A DNA stretch of 64,000 nt from Empedobacter stercoris (GTDB lineage: Bacteria; Bacteroidota; Bacteroidia; Flavobacteriales; Weeksellaceae). Below are positions 1 to 7,937 of this stretch, piece by piece (position 1 is the stretch's first letter; each line of letters begins with the position of its first letter). The translations under genes and the position numbers were made by a program. The DNA lies in assembly GCF_020281205.1 (NCBI RefSeq), contig NZ_JACXZC010000011.1:22705-86704 (forward strand), written 5' to 3'. The notes beneath the pieces were generated by a model. The model searched no databases, was not told the DNA's origin, and was given only the letters and a program-made list of their open reading frames with translations.

Positions 1-120
1 GGTTCTCGTATCTTAAATTCGGCAGCGTATGAATTACAAGCGACAGGAAAACGTTATGCATTGGTTACAATGTGTATCGGTTTAGGACAAGGATATGCAG
101 CAATTATAGAAAGAGCGTAA
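1..120 (+). CDS. 3-oxoadipyl-CoA/acetyl-CoA thiolase, C-terminal end (partial)
   Basis: Only the last 39 codons are in the window, read in frame 1 and ending at TAA 118-120. The translation carries the thiolase C-terminal signature CIGLGQGYAAIIERA, which holds the second catalytic cysteine of the family (usual form C-x-G-x-G-x-G). The protein therefore belongs to the thiolase superfamily and would cleave a 3-oxoacyl-CoA. Because paaY and paaZ follow on the same strand, PaaJ/PcaF (3-oxoadipyl-CoA thiolase) is the likely identity; this is inferred from context, since the substrate cannot be read from the tail alone. Confidence 0.85.
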   Translation, partial: GSRILNSAAYELQATGKRYALVTMCIGLGQGYAAIIERA

Positions 121-129
121 AAATAGATG

Positions 130-257
130 TTAGTATTGAGAAGTTAGATTTTCAGAATCATTTGTCATGTTGAACTTGTTCAAGATCCCATTCATTTTGA
201 TATGATTCTGAAATAAATTCAGGATGTCTTTAATAATTTCTAATAGCTCAATACTAA
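130..257. repeat. Intergenic palindromic repeat, copy 1 (paa cluster)
   Basis: The gap between the thiolase and paaY is a nested inverted repeat. The outer arms TTAGTATTGAG (130-140) and CTCAATACTAA (247-257) are perfect 11-base complements. The inner arms, about 164-188 and 204-228, are imperfect complements containing GTCATGTTGAAC and GAAATAAATTCAGGATGTC. Parts of both reappear before paaZ (887-960). This resembles the dispersed GTCAT-nTGAA intergenic repeats common in Flavobacteriia; a role in mRNA processing or as a miniature mobile element is inference. Confidence 0.6.
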
Positions 258-276
258 TATCTCAAATCTAATAAAT

Positions 277-870
277 ATGATTTACGAATTTAAAGGATAC
301 AAACCGGTCGTTCATCCAACAGCATTTATTCATCCGCAAGCTGTAGTTACGGGAAATGTAATTATAGGTAAAGATGTTTACATTGGGCCAGGTTGTGCGT
401 TACGAGGTGATTGGGGACAAATTATTATTGAAGATAATTGCAATGTGCAAGAAAATTGTACCATTCATATGTTTCCAGGAACAACGGTTCGTTTAAAAGA
501 AAAAGCACATATTGGTCATGGCGCAATAATTCATGGCGCTACAATTGGAAAAAATTGTATGGTCGGAATGAACGCTGTGGTCATGGATAATGTAATAGTA
601 GAGGATGAATGTATTGTAGGCGCTTTAGCATTTGTAAAAGCAGATACGCATATTCCGACCCGAAGTGTGGTTGTTGGTAATCCTGCTAAAATCGTAAAAC
701 AGGTTTCTGATCAAATGATTGAGTGGAAGGATCAAGGTACACAACAATATATGCAATTACCAAGTGATTGTCATGAAAGTTTAAAACCTTGTGAACCTTT
801 GACCGAAGCACCAGATTATTATTTTGATTCAATGGCTTCGAATTATAAAACATGGAACGAAAGTAAGTAA
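277..870 (+). CDS. paaY: PaaY-type hexapeptide-repeat protein (gamma-carbonic anhydrase-like thioesterase)
   Basis: A 197-residue left-handed beta-helix protein built of hexapeptide repeats from about residue 10 to 140 (for example VVTGNVIIGKDVYIGPG), followed by an alpha-helical tail. H64, H81 and H86 have the spacing of the zinc-binding histidines of gamma-carbonic anhydrases (HIGHGAIIHG). In phenylacetate catabolism PaaY is a thioesterase that removes dead-end hydroxylated CoA esters and frees CoA; that is family knowledge, not visible here. It sits between a thiolase end and paaZ on the same strand, as expected for a paa cluster. The ATG at 277 follows a repeat-filled gap, so it may have its own promoter or depend on read-through. 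Confidence 0.85.
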   Translation: MIYEFKGYKPVVHPTAFIHPQAVVTGNVIIGKDVYIGPGCALRGDWGQIIIEDNCNVQENCTIHMFPGTTVRLKEKAHIGHGAIIHGATIGKNCMVGMNAVVMDNVIVEDECIVGALAFVKADTHIPTRSVVVGNPAKIVKQVSDQMIEWKDQGTQQYMQLPSDCHESLKPCEPLTEAPDYYFDSMASNYKTWNESK

Positions 871-886
871 AAAGTATTATGTAAAA

Positions 887-960
887 TGTCATACTGAACT
901 TGATTCAGAATCTCATCTTACTTTATCTAATTACTAAAATCTAATATCTCAATACTAATA
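887..960. repeat. Intergenic repeat, copy 2 (paa cluster)
   Basis: The gap between paaY and paaZ contains TGTCATACTGAACTTGATTC (887-906) and, further on, CTAATATCTCAATACTAATA (941-960). Both match blocks in the gap before paaY (164-180 and 247-259). Copy 2 has the right half of the outer palindrome but lacks an obvious left arm, so it looks like a decayed or partial copy. Confidence 0.55.
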
Positions 961-983
961 AAATACACAAACAACATAAAAAA

Positions 984-3035
984 ATGGCTAATCAATTAGA
1001 AAATTATGCTTTAGGACAATGGACAAAAGGTTCGTCTGAAGGGCAAATGTTATATAATGCGATTACGGGTGACGAAATCGCTACTGCATCATCAGCTGGA
1101 TTAGATTTCGGTGCGATGATGGATTATGCACGTACGGTTGGAGGTCCAACTTTACGTAAAATGACTTTTCAAGAAAGAGGGTTAATGCTAAAAAAATTAG
1201 CATTATACTTAATGGAAAGAAAAGAAGAATTCTACACTGTTTCTTGGGCAACTGGAGCAACACGTGCAGATTCTTGGGTTGATATCGAAGGAGGTATTGG
1301 AAATTTATTTGCAAATGCATCTTTACGACGTCAATTTGGTGATCAACCTTTTTATGTAGAAGGAGAAACACACAAAATCTCTAAAAACGGGACATTCTTA
1401 GGAACACATATTTTAACACCAAAACGTGGTGTTGCAATTCATATTAATGCATTTAACTTTCCAGTTTGGGGAATGTTAGAAAAAATTGCGGTTAACTTTT
1501 TAGCGGGTGTGCCTGCAATCGTTAAACCTGCAACAATTACATCATTCTTAACAGAAACTGTAGTTCGCGCTATTATTGAATCTGGAATTTTACCAGAAGG
1601 GGCGCTACAATTAATTAGTGGTTCTGCAAATGGAATCTTAGATTACGTTGAATCTGAAGATGTTGTTACATTTACTGGTTCTGCATCTACAGGACAAATG
1701 TTAAAAGCACATGAAAGAATTACTTCAGAAGGTGTGCCATTTAACTTAGAAGCAGACTCACTTAACGCATGTGTATTAGGTGAAGATGTACAACCTGGTT
1801 CGGCAGAATTTGATATTTTTATTAAAGAGGTTACACGTGAAATGACTACAAAAGCTGGTCAGAAGTGTACAGCAGTTCGTCGTGCATTGGTTCCTGCTTA
1901 TTTAGTTGAAGAAGTTCAAATTGCTTTAGGACAACGATTAGCAACAACAACGATTGGGGATCCAAATGTAGAAGGTGTTCGCATGGGCGCTTTAGCTGGT
2001 GCTGCTCAAGTAAAAGAAGTACGTGAAAAAGTAGAAGAATTAGCTAAATCACAAGAAATTATTTTTGGAAACTTAGATAATTTTGAAGTAAAAGGAGCGG
2101 ATAAAAACAAAGGTTCATTCATTTCTCCAATTTTATTCTTCAACAACGATCCATTCAATAAAACTGATGTTCACAACATCGAAGCATTCGGACCGGTTTC
2201 TACAATTATACCTTACAACGGAACTGCAGAAGCAGTTGAGTTAGTTCGTATGGGGAAAGGTTCGTTAGTGTGTTCTATTGTAACAGCAGATAATGATGTC
2301 GCAACTGAATTTGTTTTAAATGCAAGTTCTTTACATGGTCGTATCGTAATTTTAGATGCTGAATGTATCAAAGAATCAACTGGTCACGGTTCTCCACTTC
2401 CATTATTAGTACACGGAGGTCCAGGTCGTGCAGGTGGAGGAGAAGAAATGGGTGGAAAACGTGGTGTATTCCATTATATGCAACGTACAGCACTCCAAGG
2501 TTCTCCAAACAAATTAACAGCTGTAACTCAACAATATCAATATGGTGCAGATTATATCGAAGAAGATAAACATCCATTTGCTAAACATTTTGAAGAAATT
2601 AAAGTAGGTGATACGTTAATTACATCAAAACATACAGTTCAGCAATCAGATATCAATGCCTTTGCAGCTTTATCAGGAGATAATTTCTATGCTCACGTTG
2701 ATGCAACTTCTTTAGAAGGGACAGTTTTTGAACAAAATGTTGCGCACGGTTATTATTTATTGTCGAAAGCGGCAGGTTTATTCGTATTAGCCAAAAAAGG
2801 ACCAGTTTTATTAAACTATGGTGTAGACGAGTGTCGTTTTGTGAAACCTGTTTATCCAGGAACAACTATTGGCGTTCGTTTTACATGTAAAGAGAAAATA
2901 GAACAAGAGAAAAAAGACGAAAACGATATTGCAAAAGGAATCGTTCGTTGGTTAGTGGATATCTACGACCAAACAGGTGAAACTGTTGGTATCGCAACTA
3001 TCTTAACAATGGTTAAAAAATTAAATCAAGACTAA
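984..3035 (+). CDS. paaZ: PaaZ: oxepin-CoA hydrolase / 3-oxo-5,6-dehydrosuberyl-CoA semialdehyde dehydrogenase
   Basis: A 683-residue fusion protein of the usual PaaZ length. Residues about 1-520 form an NADP-dependent aldehyde dehydrogenase with nucleophile C295 in GQKCTAVRR. Residues about 545-680 form a MaoC-like (R)-specific hydratase with the D566/H571 pair in SGDNFYAH. C295 has the same number as in E. coli PaaZ, and D566/H571 are shifted by five. The MaoC half opens the oxepin-CoA ring and the ALDH half oxidises the aldehyde so formed, both in the cytoplasm. Both active sites are intact. The gene follows paaY after a 113-base gap and is followed by an enoyl-CoA hydratase gene. Confidence 0.95.
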   Translation: MANQLENYALGQWTKGSSEGQMLYNAITGDEIATASSAGLDFGAMMDYARTVGGPTLRKMTFQERGLMLKKLALYLMERKEEFYTVSWATGATRADSWVDIEGGIGNLFANASLRRQFGDQPFYVEGETHKISKNGTFLGTHILTPKRGVAIHINAFNFPVWGMLEKIAVNFLAGVPAIVKPATITSFLTETVVRAIIESGILPEGALQLISGSANGILDYVESEDVVTFTGSASTGQMLKAHERITSEGVPFNLEADSLNACVLGEDVQPGSAEFDIFIKEVTREMTTKAGQKCTAVRRALVPAYLVEEVQIALGQRLATTTIGDPNVEGVRMGALAGAAQVKEVREKVEELAKSQEIIFGNLDNFEVKGADKNKGSFISPILFFNNDPFNKTDVHNIEAFGPVSTIIPYNGTAEAVELVRMGKGSLVCSIVTADNDVATEFVLNASSLHGRIVILDAECIKESTGHGSPLPLLVHGGPGRAGGGEEMGGKRGVFHYMQRTALQGSPNKLTAVTQQYQYGADYIEEDKHPFAKHFEEIKVGDTLITSKHTVQQSDINAFAALSGDNFYAHVDATSLEGTVFEQNVAHGYYLLSKAAGLFVLAKKGPVLLNYGVDECRFVKPVYPGTTIGVRFTCKEKIEQEKKDENDIAKGIVRWLVDIYDQTGETVGIATILTMVKKLNQD

Positions 3036-3045
3036 AATTAATTCG

Positions 3046-3086
3046 TTAATGAGATAATTTGGTAAATTAGCTAATTGTCTCATTAA
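3046..3086. repeat. Inverted repeat between paaZ and the enoyl-CoA hydratase gene
   Basis: The arms TTAATGAGATAATT (3046-3059) and AATTGTCTCATTAA (3073-3086) are complementary except for one base and surround a 13-base loop. No T-run follows, so it is not a typical terminator. It is a third hairpin-type element in the paa gaps, of different sequence from the other two, and could act as an mRNA stabiliser or processing site. Confidence 0.5.
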
Positions 3087-3105
3087 CATATTATCACATT
3101 ATATA

Positions 3106-3861
3106 ATGGAAGCTTACGTAAAATCAGATATACAAAACGGAATTGGTACAATCGAATTTTTTCACCCACAAAGTAATTCGATGCCAGGTACTCAGTTAAG
3201 AAATTTAGCTGCTGAAATTGAAAAATTAGGAAACGATGAAGCAGTGAAAGTTATAGTTTTAAAAAGTGCTGGTGACCGTACATTTTGTGCTGGAGCATCA
3301 TTTGATGAATTAATTTCAATTAAAGATCGTGAAACAGGTTTAGAGTTTTTCTCTGGATTTGCACATGTGATTAATGCAATTCGTCAAGCACCAAAATTTG
3401 TTTTAGCACGTATTCAAGGAAAAGCTGTTGGAGGAGGAGTTGGTATTGCTTCAGCTGCTGATTACACGTTTGCAACAGATTTTGCTGCCGTTAAATTATC
3501 TGAATTAGCGGTAGGGATTGGACCTTTCGTAGTAGGACCAGCTGTAGAACGTAAAGTAGGTACTTCTGCTTTTACGCAAATGGCAATTAATGCAACAGAA
3601 TTTCAGTCTGCGGAATGGGCAAAAGAAAAAGGTTTATACGCAGAAGTCTATGCAAATGCAGAAGAAATGGACGAAGGAATCCAAATTTTAGCCAAAAAAT
3701 TAGCCAATTCTAATCCAGAAGCGATGAAACACTTAAAACGTGTTTCTTGGGAAGGAACAGAAAATTGGAACGAATTATTAATCGAAAGAGCAAAAATTTC
3801 GGGTGAATTAGTTTTATCAGAATTTACAATCAACGCAATTAATCAATTTAAATCAAAATAA
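3106..3861 (+). CDS. Enoyl-CoA hydratase/isomerase family protein, probably of phenylacetate degradation
   Basis: A 251-residue crotonase-fold protein. The oxyanion-hole region FCAGASFDEL and the glycine loop GKAVGGGVGIASAAD are clear. The position that holds the first catalytic Glu in crotonase (GGxxELAxxCD) is Gly here, while the second Glu is kept in LSELAVGIGP. Single-acid crotonases include PaaG-type isomerases and LiuC-like methylglutaconyl-CoA hydratases, so a double-bond isomerase or unusual hydratase is as likely as plain PaaF. Its place 70 bases after paaZ suggests a step in 3-oxo-dehydrosuberyl-CoA beta-oxidation. I give no gene symbol because PaaF and PaaG cannot be told apart here. 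Confidence 0.8.
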   Translation: MEAYVKSDIQNGIGTIEFFHPQSNSMPGTQLRNLAAEIEKLGNDEAVKVIVLKSAGDRTFCAGASFDELISIKDRETGLEFFSGFAHVINAIRQAPKFVLARIQGKAVGGGVGIASAADYTFATDFAAVKLSELAVGIGPFVVGPAVERKVGTSAFTQMAINATEFQSAEWAKEKGLYAEVYANAEEMDEGIQILAKKLANSNPEAMKHLKRVSWEGTENWNELLIERAKISGELVLSEFTINAINQFKSK

Positions 3862-3964
3862 AACCTTACTTTAATTATATTTCATCTGAGTTTTACAATT
3901 CTAAAAATTATATTTTTATTTGTTTAGATGTATTATTTCGATAATATATTTAAAATATTCCTTT

Positions 3965-3972
3965 TAACTTTG
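3965..3972 (+). promoter_or_regulatory. -7 element TAACTTTG before the FKBP gene
   Basis: A perfect match to the Bacteroidota -7 consensus TAnnTTTG ends only 4 bases before the ATG at 3977. With a start of transcription some 5-7 bases after the element, the mRNA would begin at or next to the start codon. No clear TTTG -33 box is visible at the right distance. Confidence 0.5.
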
Positions 3973-3976
3973 TGGT

Positions 3977-4411
3977 ATGGGAGTAGCAGAATTATTATTA
4001 AAACGTAAACAAGAATTAATCGAAAAGAACAAAACTGAAGGTTTGGCTTTTCGAGAAGAATATAAATTAAAAGAAGGTGTTACTGAAACCGAAAGTGGAT
4101 TATTATACGAAGTAATCACGTTGGGAGAAGGTGTAAAACCAACTTTGTCTGATACCGTTTTATGTCATTATCATGGAACAAATATCAACGGAGAAGTTTT
4201 TGACAGTTCGGTACAACGCAAAAAACCTGCAGCTTTTCCTTTGGAAAATGTGATTAAAGGTTGGGCAGAAGGTGTGCAATTAATGCCTGTTGGTAGTAAG
4301 TTTAGGTTTGTTGTAAAACCAGAATTAGGCTATAAAGACCGTGAAATATCAAAAGAATTAGGCCCTTTTTCTACGATGATTTTCGAAGTAGAGTTAATGG
4401 GAATTTTATAA
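3977..4411 (+). CDS. FKBP-type peptidyl-prolyl cis-trans isomerase
   Basis: A 144-residue protein with one FKBP domain at about residues 40-143. Recognisable parts are VLCHYHGTNINGEVFDSS, the VIKGWAEGVQLMPVGSKFRF core and the tail MIFEVELMGIL. The first 35 residues form a charged helix rather than a signal peptide, so the protein should stay in the cytoplasm, unlike many exported FkpA-type FKBPs of this phylum. It would catalyse prolyl isomerisation in folding proteins. It is a single-gene unit with its own promoter and a strong terminator shared with the converging radical SAM gene. Confidence 0.9.
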   Translation: MGVAELLLKRKQELIEKNKTEGLAFREEYKLKEGVTETESGLLYEVITLGEGVKPTLSDTVLCHYHGTNINGEVFDSSVQRKKPAAFPLENVIKGWAEGVQLMPVGSKFRFVVKPELGYKDREISKELGPFSTMIFEVELMGIL

Positions 4412-4447
4412 ACTAAAAAAGATGTCTTTACAGACATCTTTTTTAGT
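4412..4447. terminator. Bidirectional terminator, FKBP / radical SAM genes
   Basis: Perfect 16-base arms ACTAAAAAAGATGTCT (4412-4427) and AGACATCTTTTTTAGT (4432-4447) surround the loop TTAC. T-runs appear on both strands, fitting two convergent genes that end at 4411 and 4449. Confidence 0.9.
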
Positions 4448-4448
4448 T

Positions 4449-6095
4449 TTATTCAAAAACTTCGCAGTGAATGATATTATGCGAGGTTCCTATAAATTCG
4501 ATCAACCAATTTTCTTGAGTTTGTTCAATTTGATTATTTTCTTTCCAATTTGGGTAATGAAATGAAATCGGAATCGAAACAAATTTACTTTTTGGATGCG
4601 AAGCAATTTCGCTCAAATCGTCTTCAATTTTTTGTTCCATTTCAAACAAATCTTTTGGTTTTGATTTATGGAAACTGTAGTAATCAATCGCAATTAATTC
4701 TAAGATCATCTTATCGTTTGAAAATGTTTTAGCAAAATCATAGATCGTTTGATAGACATCATTCAACGTATGTTTGTGAAATAGATGATGTTGCTCAAAA
4801 TACTGACCTAATCCCAATAAAAAGTCGAAAATAGAATATTTTTGAGCGATATATTTTAAGGTTTCTGGCGTTCTCGGTTTGTTCCAATAAATTTCTAAAG
4901 CATTTTCTAAACCCGTAATATTCGCTAAATCTTGCTCACTTAAAAAATCACTTTTTACAATTTGATAGGGCGGAAGTGGATCAAATTGGTAACCATATTT
5001 CTCATATTTTTGACGGACTGGTGTACCTTTTAAAAACTTCAAAAAACCTAATTGCAGTTCTGGTGGGTAAAGTTTGAATGTTTCTTCGAAACTAAATTTC
5101 AAATCATCAATATACTCTAAAGGTAAACCAACAATCAAATCTAAATGCATCTCAATTCGATCTTTCAATTGATTGATAACATTCGATGTTTTTTCAAAGT
5201 TCTGCTTACGCGAAACTTCTCGGTTACTTTGTTGATTAACAGTTTGAATACCGATTTCAAAACGGAAAAGATTTTTTGGCACTTTTTCGTTGATGAATTT
5301 AATAATATCTGGATGAACAATATCGGCTGTGATCTCGAACTGAAAAACATTTCCTTCTCGATAATTATCCAAAATAAATTGAAATAATTCGATCGTAAAA
5401 TCACGTTTTATATTAAATGTTCTGTCCAAAAACTTAATCGTTTTTCCATGCTTCATGAGATACAACAAATTCTCTTTGATGGTTTCCATTGGCAAATAGC
5501 GCATTTTATTGTCTAAACTGGCTAAACAAAACTCGCATTTATATGGACATCCACGAGAAGTTTCGATGTAACAAACCTTCTTTTCCAAATCCGCAGGATG
5601 ATCGTATTGATAAGGATTTCGACCCTCTAATCGATTAATATCAAACTGAATGTTTTGTGCATTAAAAACAACTTCGTTTTCTTTTTTATAAACTAAATTT
5701 GGAACATTATCAATTGTTGGATAGTTCAAAACAAATTCTTCAAAAGGTATTTCACCTTCACCTACAATAATATAATCGATATAATTATTTGCAATTACAT
5801 CATCATATTCGTAACTAACTTCAGGACCGCCAAGTAAAATTTTGGTTTCAGGTGAAACTTGCTTAATACGTTTACAAACTTCTAATGTCTGCGTGATATT
5901 CCAGATGTAACAACTAAAACAAACAATATTATATTTAGCGCATTTTTCAGCAACATCATCAAAGTCGGATTTTATCGTAAATTCTTTCCAATAAATATTG
6001 CCACGATGATGGTTCAAATCGTAAAGAATACGAATCGCTAAATTGAGATGAATGTATTTTGCGTTTAAAGTCGTTAATAAAATTGATGGTTGCAT
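4449..6095 (-). CDS. B12-binding radical SAM protein with C-terminal DUF4080-like region
   Basis: A 548-residue protein. Residues about 1-125 form a cobalamin-binding-like Rossmann domain (ILLTTLNAKYIHLNLAIR near the N-terminus, ILLGGPEVSYEYDD later). Residues about 170-390 form the radical SAM barrel with the iron-sulfur motif C183-x3-C187-x2-C190 in RGCPYKCEFC. The C-terminal 150 residues match my memory of DUF4080, whose role is unknown. It would cleave S-adenosylmethionine to a radical, perhaps for a methyl transfer or rearrangement; the substrate cannot be inferred. I start it at the ATG at 6095 because the -7 element (6113-6120) lies between this ATG and the upstream in-frame start at 6125. 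Confidence 0.8.
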   Translation of the reverse strand: MQPSILLTTLNAKYIHLNLAIRILYDLNHHRGNIYWKEFTIKSDFDDVAEKCAKYNIVCFSCYIWNITQTLEVCKRIKQVSPETKILLGGPEVSYEYDDVIANNYIDYIIVGEGEIPFEEFVLNYPTIDNVPNLVYKKENEVVFNAQNIQFDINRLEGRNPYQYDHPADLEKKVCYIETSRGCPYKCEFCLASLDNKMRYLPMETIKENLLYLMKHGKTIKFLDRTFNIKRDFTIELFQFILDNYREGNVFQFEITADIVHPDIIKFINEKVPKNLFRFEIGIQTVNQQSNREVSRKQNFEKTSNVINQLKDRIEMHLDLIVGLPLEYIDDLKFSFEETFKLYPPELQLGFLKFLKGTPVRQKYEKYGYQFDPLPPYQIVKSDFLSEQDLANITGLENALEIYWNKPRTPETLKYIAQKYSIFDFLLGLGQYFEQHHLFHKHTLNDVYQTIYDFAKTFSNDKMILELIAIDYYSFHKSKPKDLFEMEQKIEDDLSEIASHPKSKFVSIPISFHYPNWKENNQIEQTQENWLIEFIGTSHNIIHCEVFE

Positions 6096-6112
6096 AAAAT
6101 TGTATTGTCGTG

Positions 6113-6120
6113 CAAAAATA
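6113..6120 (-). promoter_or_regulatory. -7 element TATTTTTG of the radical SAM gene
   Basis: On the minus strand this reads TATTTTTG, a full match to TAnnTTTG, 17 bases upstream of the chosen ATG. It rules out the upstream in-frame start at 6125. Confidence 0.5.
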
Positions 6121-6144
6121 AACAATTATTAATGTCTTGGATAA

Positions 6145-6852
6145 TTAAAAACCGATTGCTGTACCACCCAAAGAAATACTTGTTTTGTTGTATTTAGATG
6201 GTGTTTTTTTCTTCTTTACTTTAATTGAAAATATAACTGGTTTTAATGGCAATTCGTTTTGAGTTTCGACTTCACTTATTTTTATTGCGTTATCCAATCC
6301 CTTTGTAATTTCACCAAAAACTGTGTAATCATGATCCAAACGTGGTAAACCACCATTCTTCAGATATTCAGCACGTTGTTCAGCTGTATATTTAATTCCT
6401 TTTTTATTTTCTAAATCATCCAATTCCTTTGCTGTAATTATCTTTCCAACTACAAAATAGAGTTGATTATAGTACGATCCTTTTTCTTTATTGTCATCTC
6501 GACCAGCGCCTAATGCACCCATTTTATGAAAAGCTTTTGGATTAAATTCAGGAGCTAAACGAATTGGCTTTTGCTCAGGATTTTCAGCTTCTCTTGCTAA
6601 AATAAGATCGTCTAATTCTCCACCTTGTATCACAAAATCGTTCACAACTCGGTTAAATTGAGCATTAGTATATGTTCCTTTGTTTATTTCACTTAAAATT
6701 AAATCCCTGTGTTTTGGCGTAAAATCGTACAGCATCACATCAAATTTTCCGTAATTCGTTTTGAATTTTAAGATATATGTTTGTGCAGAAACAAAACTCG
6801 AAAATGATAATCCAATTCCGAGTGCAATATTTTTTAGATGTTGATGATTCAT
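6145..6852 (-). CDS. Cyclophilin-type peptidyl-prolyl isomerase, exported
   Basis: A 235-residue protein with an N-terminal signal peptide (residues about 1-23, ending SFVSAQ). A cyclophilin domain follows: the substrate-binding stretch FNRVVNDFVIQGGELDD, the segment GALGAGRDDNKEKGSYYNQLYFVVG and the terminal DHDYTVFGEITKGLD. It should catalyse prolyl isomerisation in the periplasm. The classic cyclophilin arginine is present in FNRVV, but the usual FHR is changed to FNR, as is common in bacterial periplasmic members. A TATCTTTA -7-like box lies at 6871-6878 on the minus strand. Confidence 0.88.
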   Translation of the reverse strand: MNHQHLKNIALGIGLSFSSFVSAQTYILKFKTNYGKFDVMLYDFTPKHRDLILSEINKGTYTNAQFNRVVNDFVIQGGELDDLILAREAENPEQKPIRLAPEFNPKAFHKMGALGAGRDDNKEKGSYYNQLYFVVGKIITAKELDDLENKKGIKYTAEQRAEYLKNGGLPRLDHDYTVFGEITKGLDNAIKISEVETQNELPLKPVIFSIKVKKKKTPSKYNKTSISLGGTAIGF

Positions 6853-6904
6853 TGTAATTAATTCTTGATCTAAAGATAAGTAGAAATTAAGAACTGAAAT
6901 GATT

Positions 6905-7864
6905 TTAACCTAAATTCATAATCATTAACAAACTACCTACACCAATAATTACCCATAGTATAATGGCAATTAATAAAGGTTTGAAGCCGATGTTTTTCAT
7001 CATTTTAAATGATAAACTTGTTCCGATTAAGAATAATGTTAACGTTAATGCAGCTTTAGATAATGTAATAATTAAAGGACTAAATTGGTGTACAAAAGGA
7101 ACATAGGTATTCACGCAAATGGCGATTAAAAACAATCCTATAAACCACGGAATATTGATTTTTGAGGTCGTATTTTTAAAGAATAATAGTGTTAAGAATG
7201 ATAATGGAATTATCCAAAGTGCACGTGCTAATTTTACTGTTGTAGCGACTTGCAATGCTTCTTCTCCGTATTTGCTCGCTGCTCCAACGACCGAACTTGT
7301 ATCGTGAATGGCGATTGCGCACCATAAACCGAATTCGTGTTGAGATAAATTGAATAAATGTCCAAGTGGAGGAAAAATCAACAATGCAATAGAATTTAAA
7401 GTGAAAACAACAGCTAATGCTACAGAAATTTGGTTAGGGTTTGCTTTGGTAATTGGAGCAATTGCGGCGATTGCACTTCCACCACAAATGGCTGTTCCTG
7501 CAGAGATTAAGTAGCCTGTAGCTTTTTCAATTTTAAAAAGTTTAGTGAACAATAATCCTAAAAGCATCAATGTAGAAATACTTACAATTGTAAATATAAT
7601 TCCTTCTTTTCCTGCTTTTATAGCCGAAAAAATATTCATTCCAAAACCAAGACCGACTACTGCCACTTTCAATAAAGTACTTGAAACTTTTCGAGATTGA
7701 ATTTCATAAGGATTACCAAAAATTTGAGCTATAACAAATCCTAAAACCAATGCAATAGGTGAATTTATAAAAGGCATTAAACATAAAAAAGCACAAAGTA
7801 AAAATATACTTTTTTGAATGGTAAAGTGTTGGAAGAAGCCATTTTCTGAATTTATAATTTTCAT
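6905..7864 (-). CDS. YeiH/UPF0324 family membrane transporter (putative sulfate/sulfonate exporter)
   Basis: A 319-residue polytopic membrane protein with about 9-10 hydrophobic segments and family motifs such as LKVAVVGLGFGMN, GTAICGGSAIAAIAP and IAIHDTSSVVGAA. These are typical of the UPF0324/YeiH (PSE) family. Family members are proposed exporters of sulfite or sulfonate-type anions, but the substrate is not settled. The LysR-type gene just upstream on the same strand matches the yeiE-yeiH pairing of E. coli. I place the start at the ATG at 7864 because the other in-frame start (7888) lies inside a palindromic operator at 7882-7900. Confidence 0.85.
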   Translation of the reverse strand: MKIINSENGFFQHFTIQKSIFLLCAFLCLMPFINSPIALVLGFVIAQIFGNPYEIQSRKVSSTLLKVAVVGLGFGMNIFSAIKAGKEGIIFTIVSISTLMLLGLLFTKLFKIEKATGYLISAGTAICGGSAIAAIAPITKANPNQISVALAVVFTLNSIALLIFPPLGHLFNLSQHEFGLWCAIAIHDTSSVVGAASKYGEEALQVATTVKLARALWIIPLSFLTLLFFKNTTSKINIPWFIGLFLIAICVNTYVPFVHQFSPLIITLSKAALTLTLFLIGTSLSFKMMKNIGFKPLLIAIILWVIIGVGSLLMIMNLG

Positions 7865-7881
7865 GATTTGAATAATTTTAT

Positions 7882-7900
7882 AGTACAAATTTCTTGTACT
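7882..7900. promoter_or_regulatory. Palindromic operator before the YeiH-family gene
   Basis: AGTACAA-ATTTC-TTGTACT is a perfect 7-base inverted repeat with a 5-base spacer, the layout expected of a LysR-family binding site. On the minus strand it overlaps GAAATTTG (7887-7894), a near match to the -7 promoter consensus. The adjacent LysR protein is the obvious candidate to bind it. Confidence 0.6.
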
Positions 7901-7937
7901 TATTATTCAAAAAGAAATGACAAAAAGTAATCTATAA

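Noticed and set aside
1081..1371. Minus-strand open frame of 96 codons inside paaZ
   Set aside because: It lies wholly inside a well-supported gene on the other strand, has no recognisable motif and no promoter, and uses the mirror of paaZ codons.
4412..4447. Long perfect hairpins such as 4412-4447, 53546-53573 and 55615-55644 as possible mobile elements
   Set aside because: Their position just after stop codons and their T-runs make ordinary terminators the better explanation.
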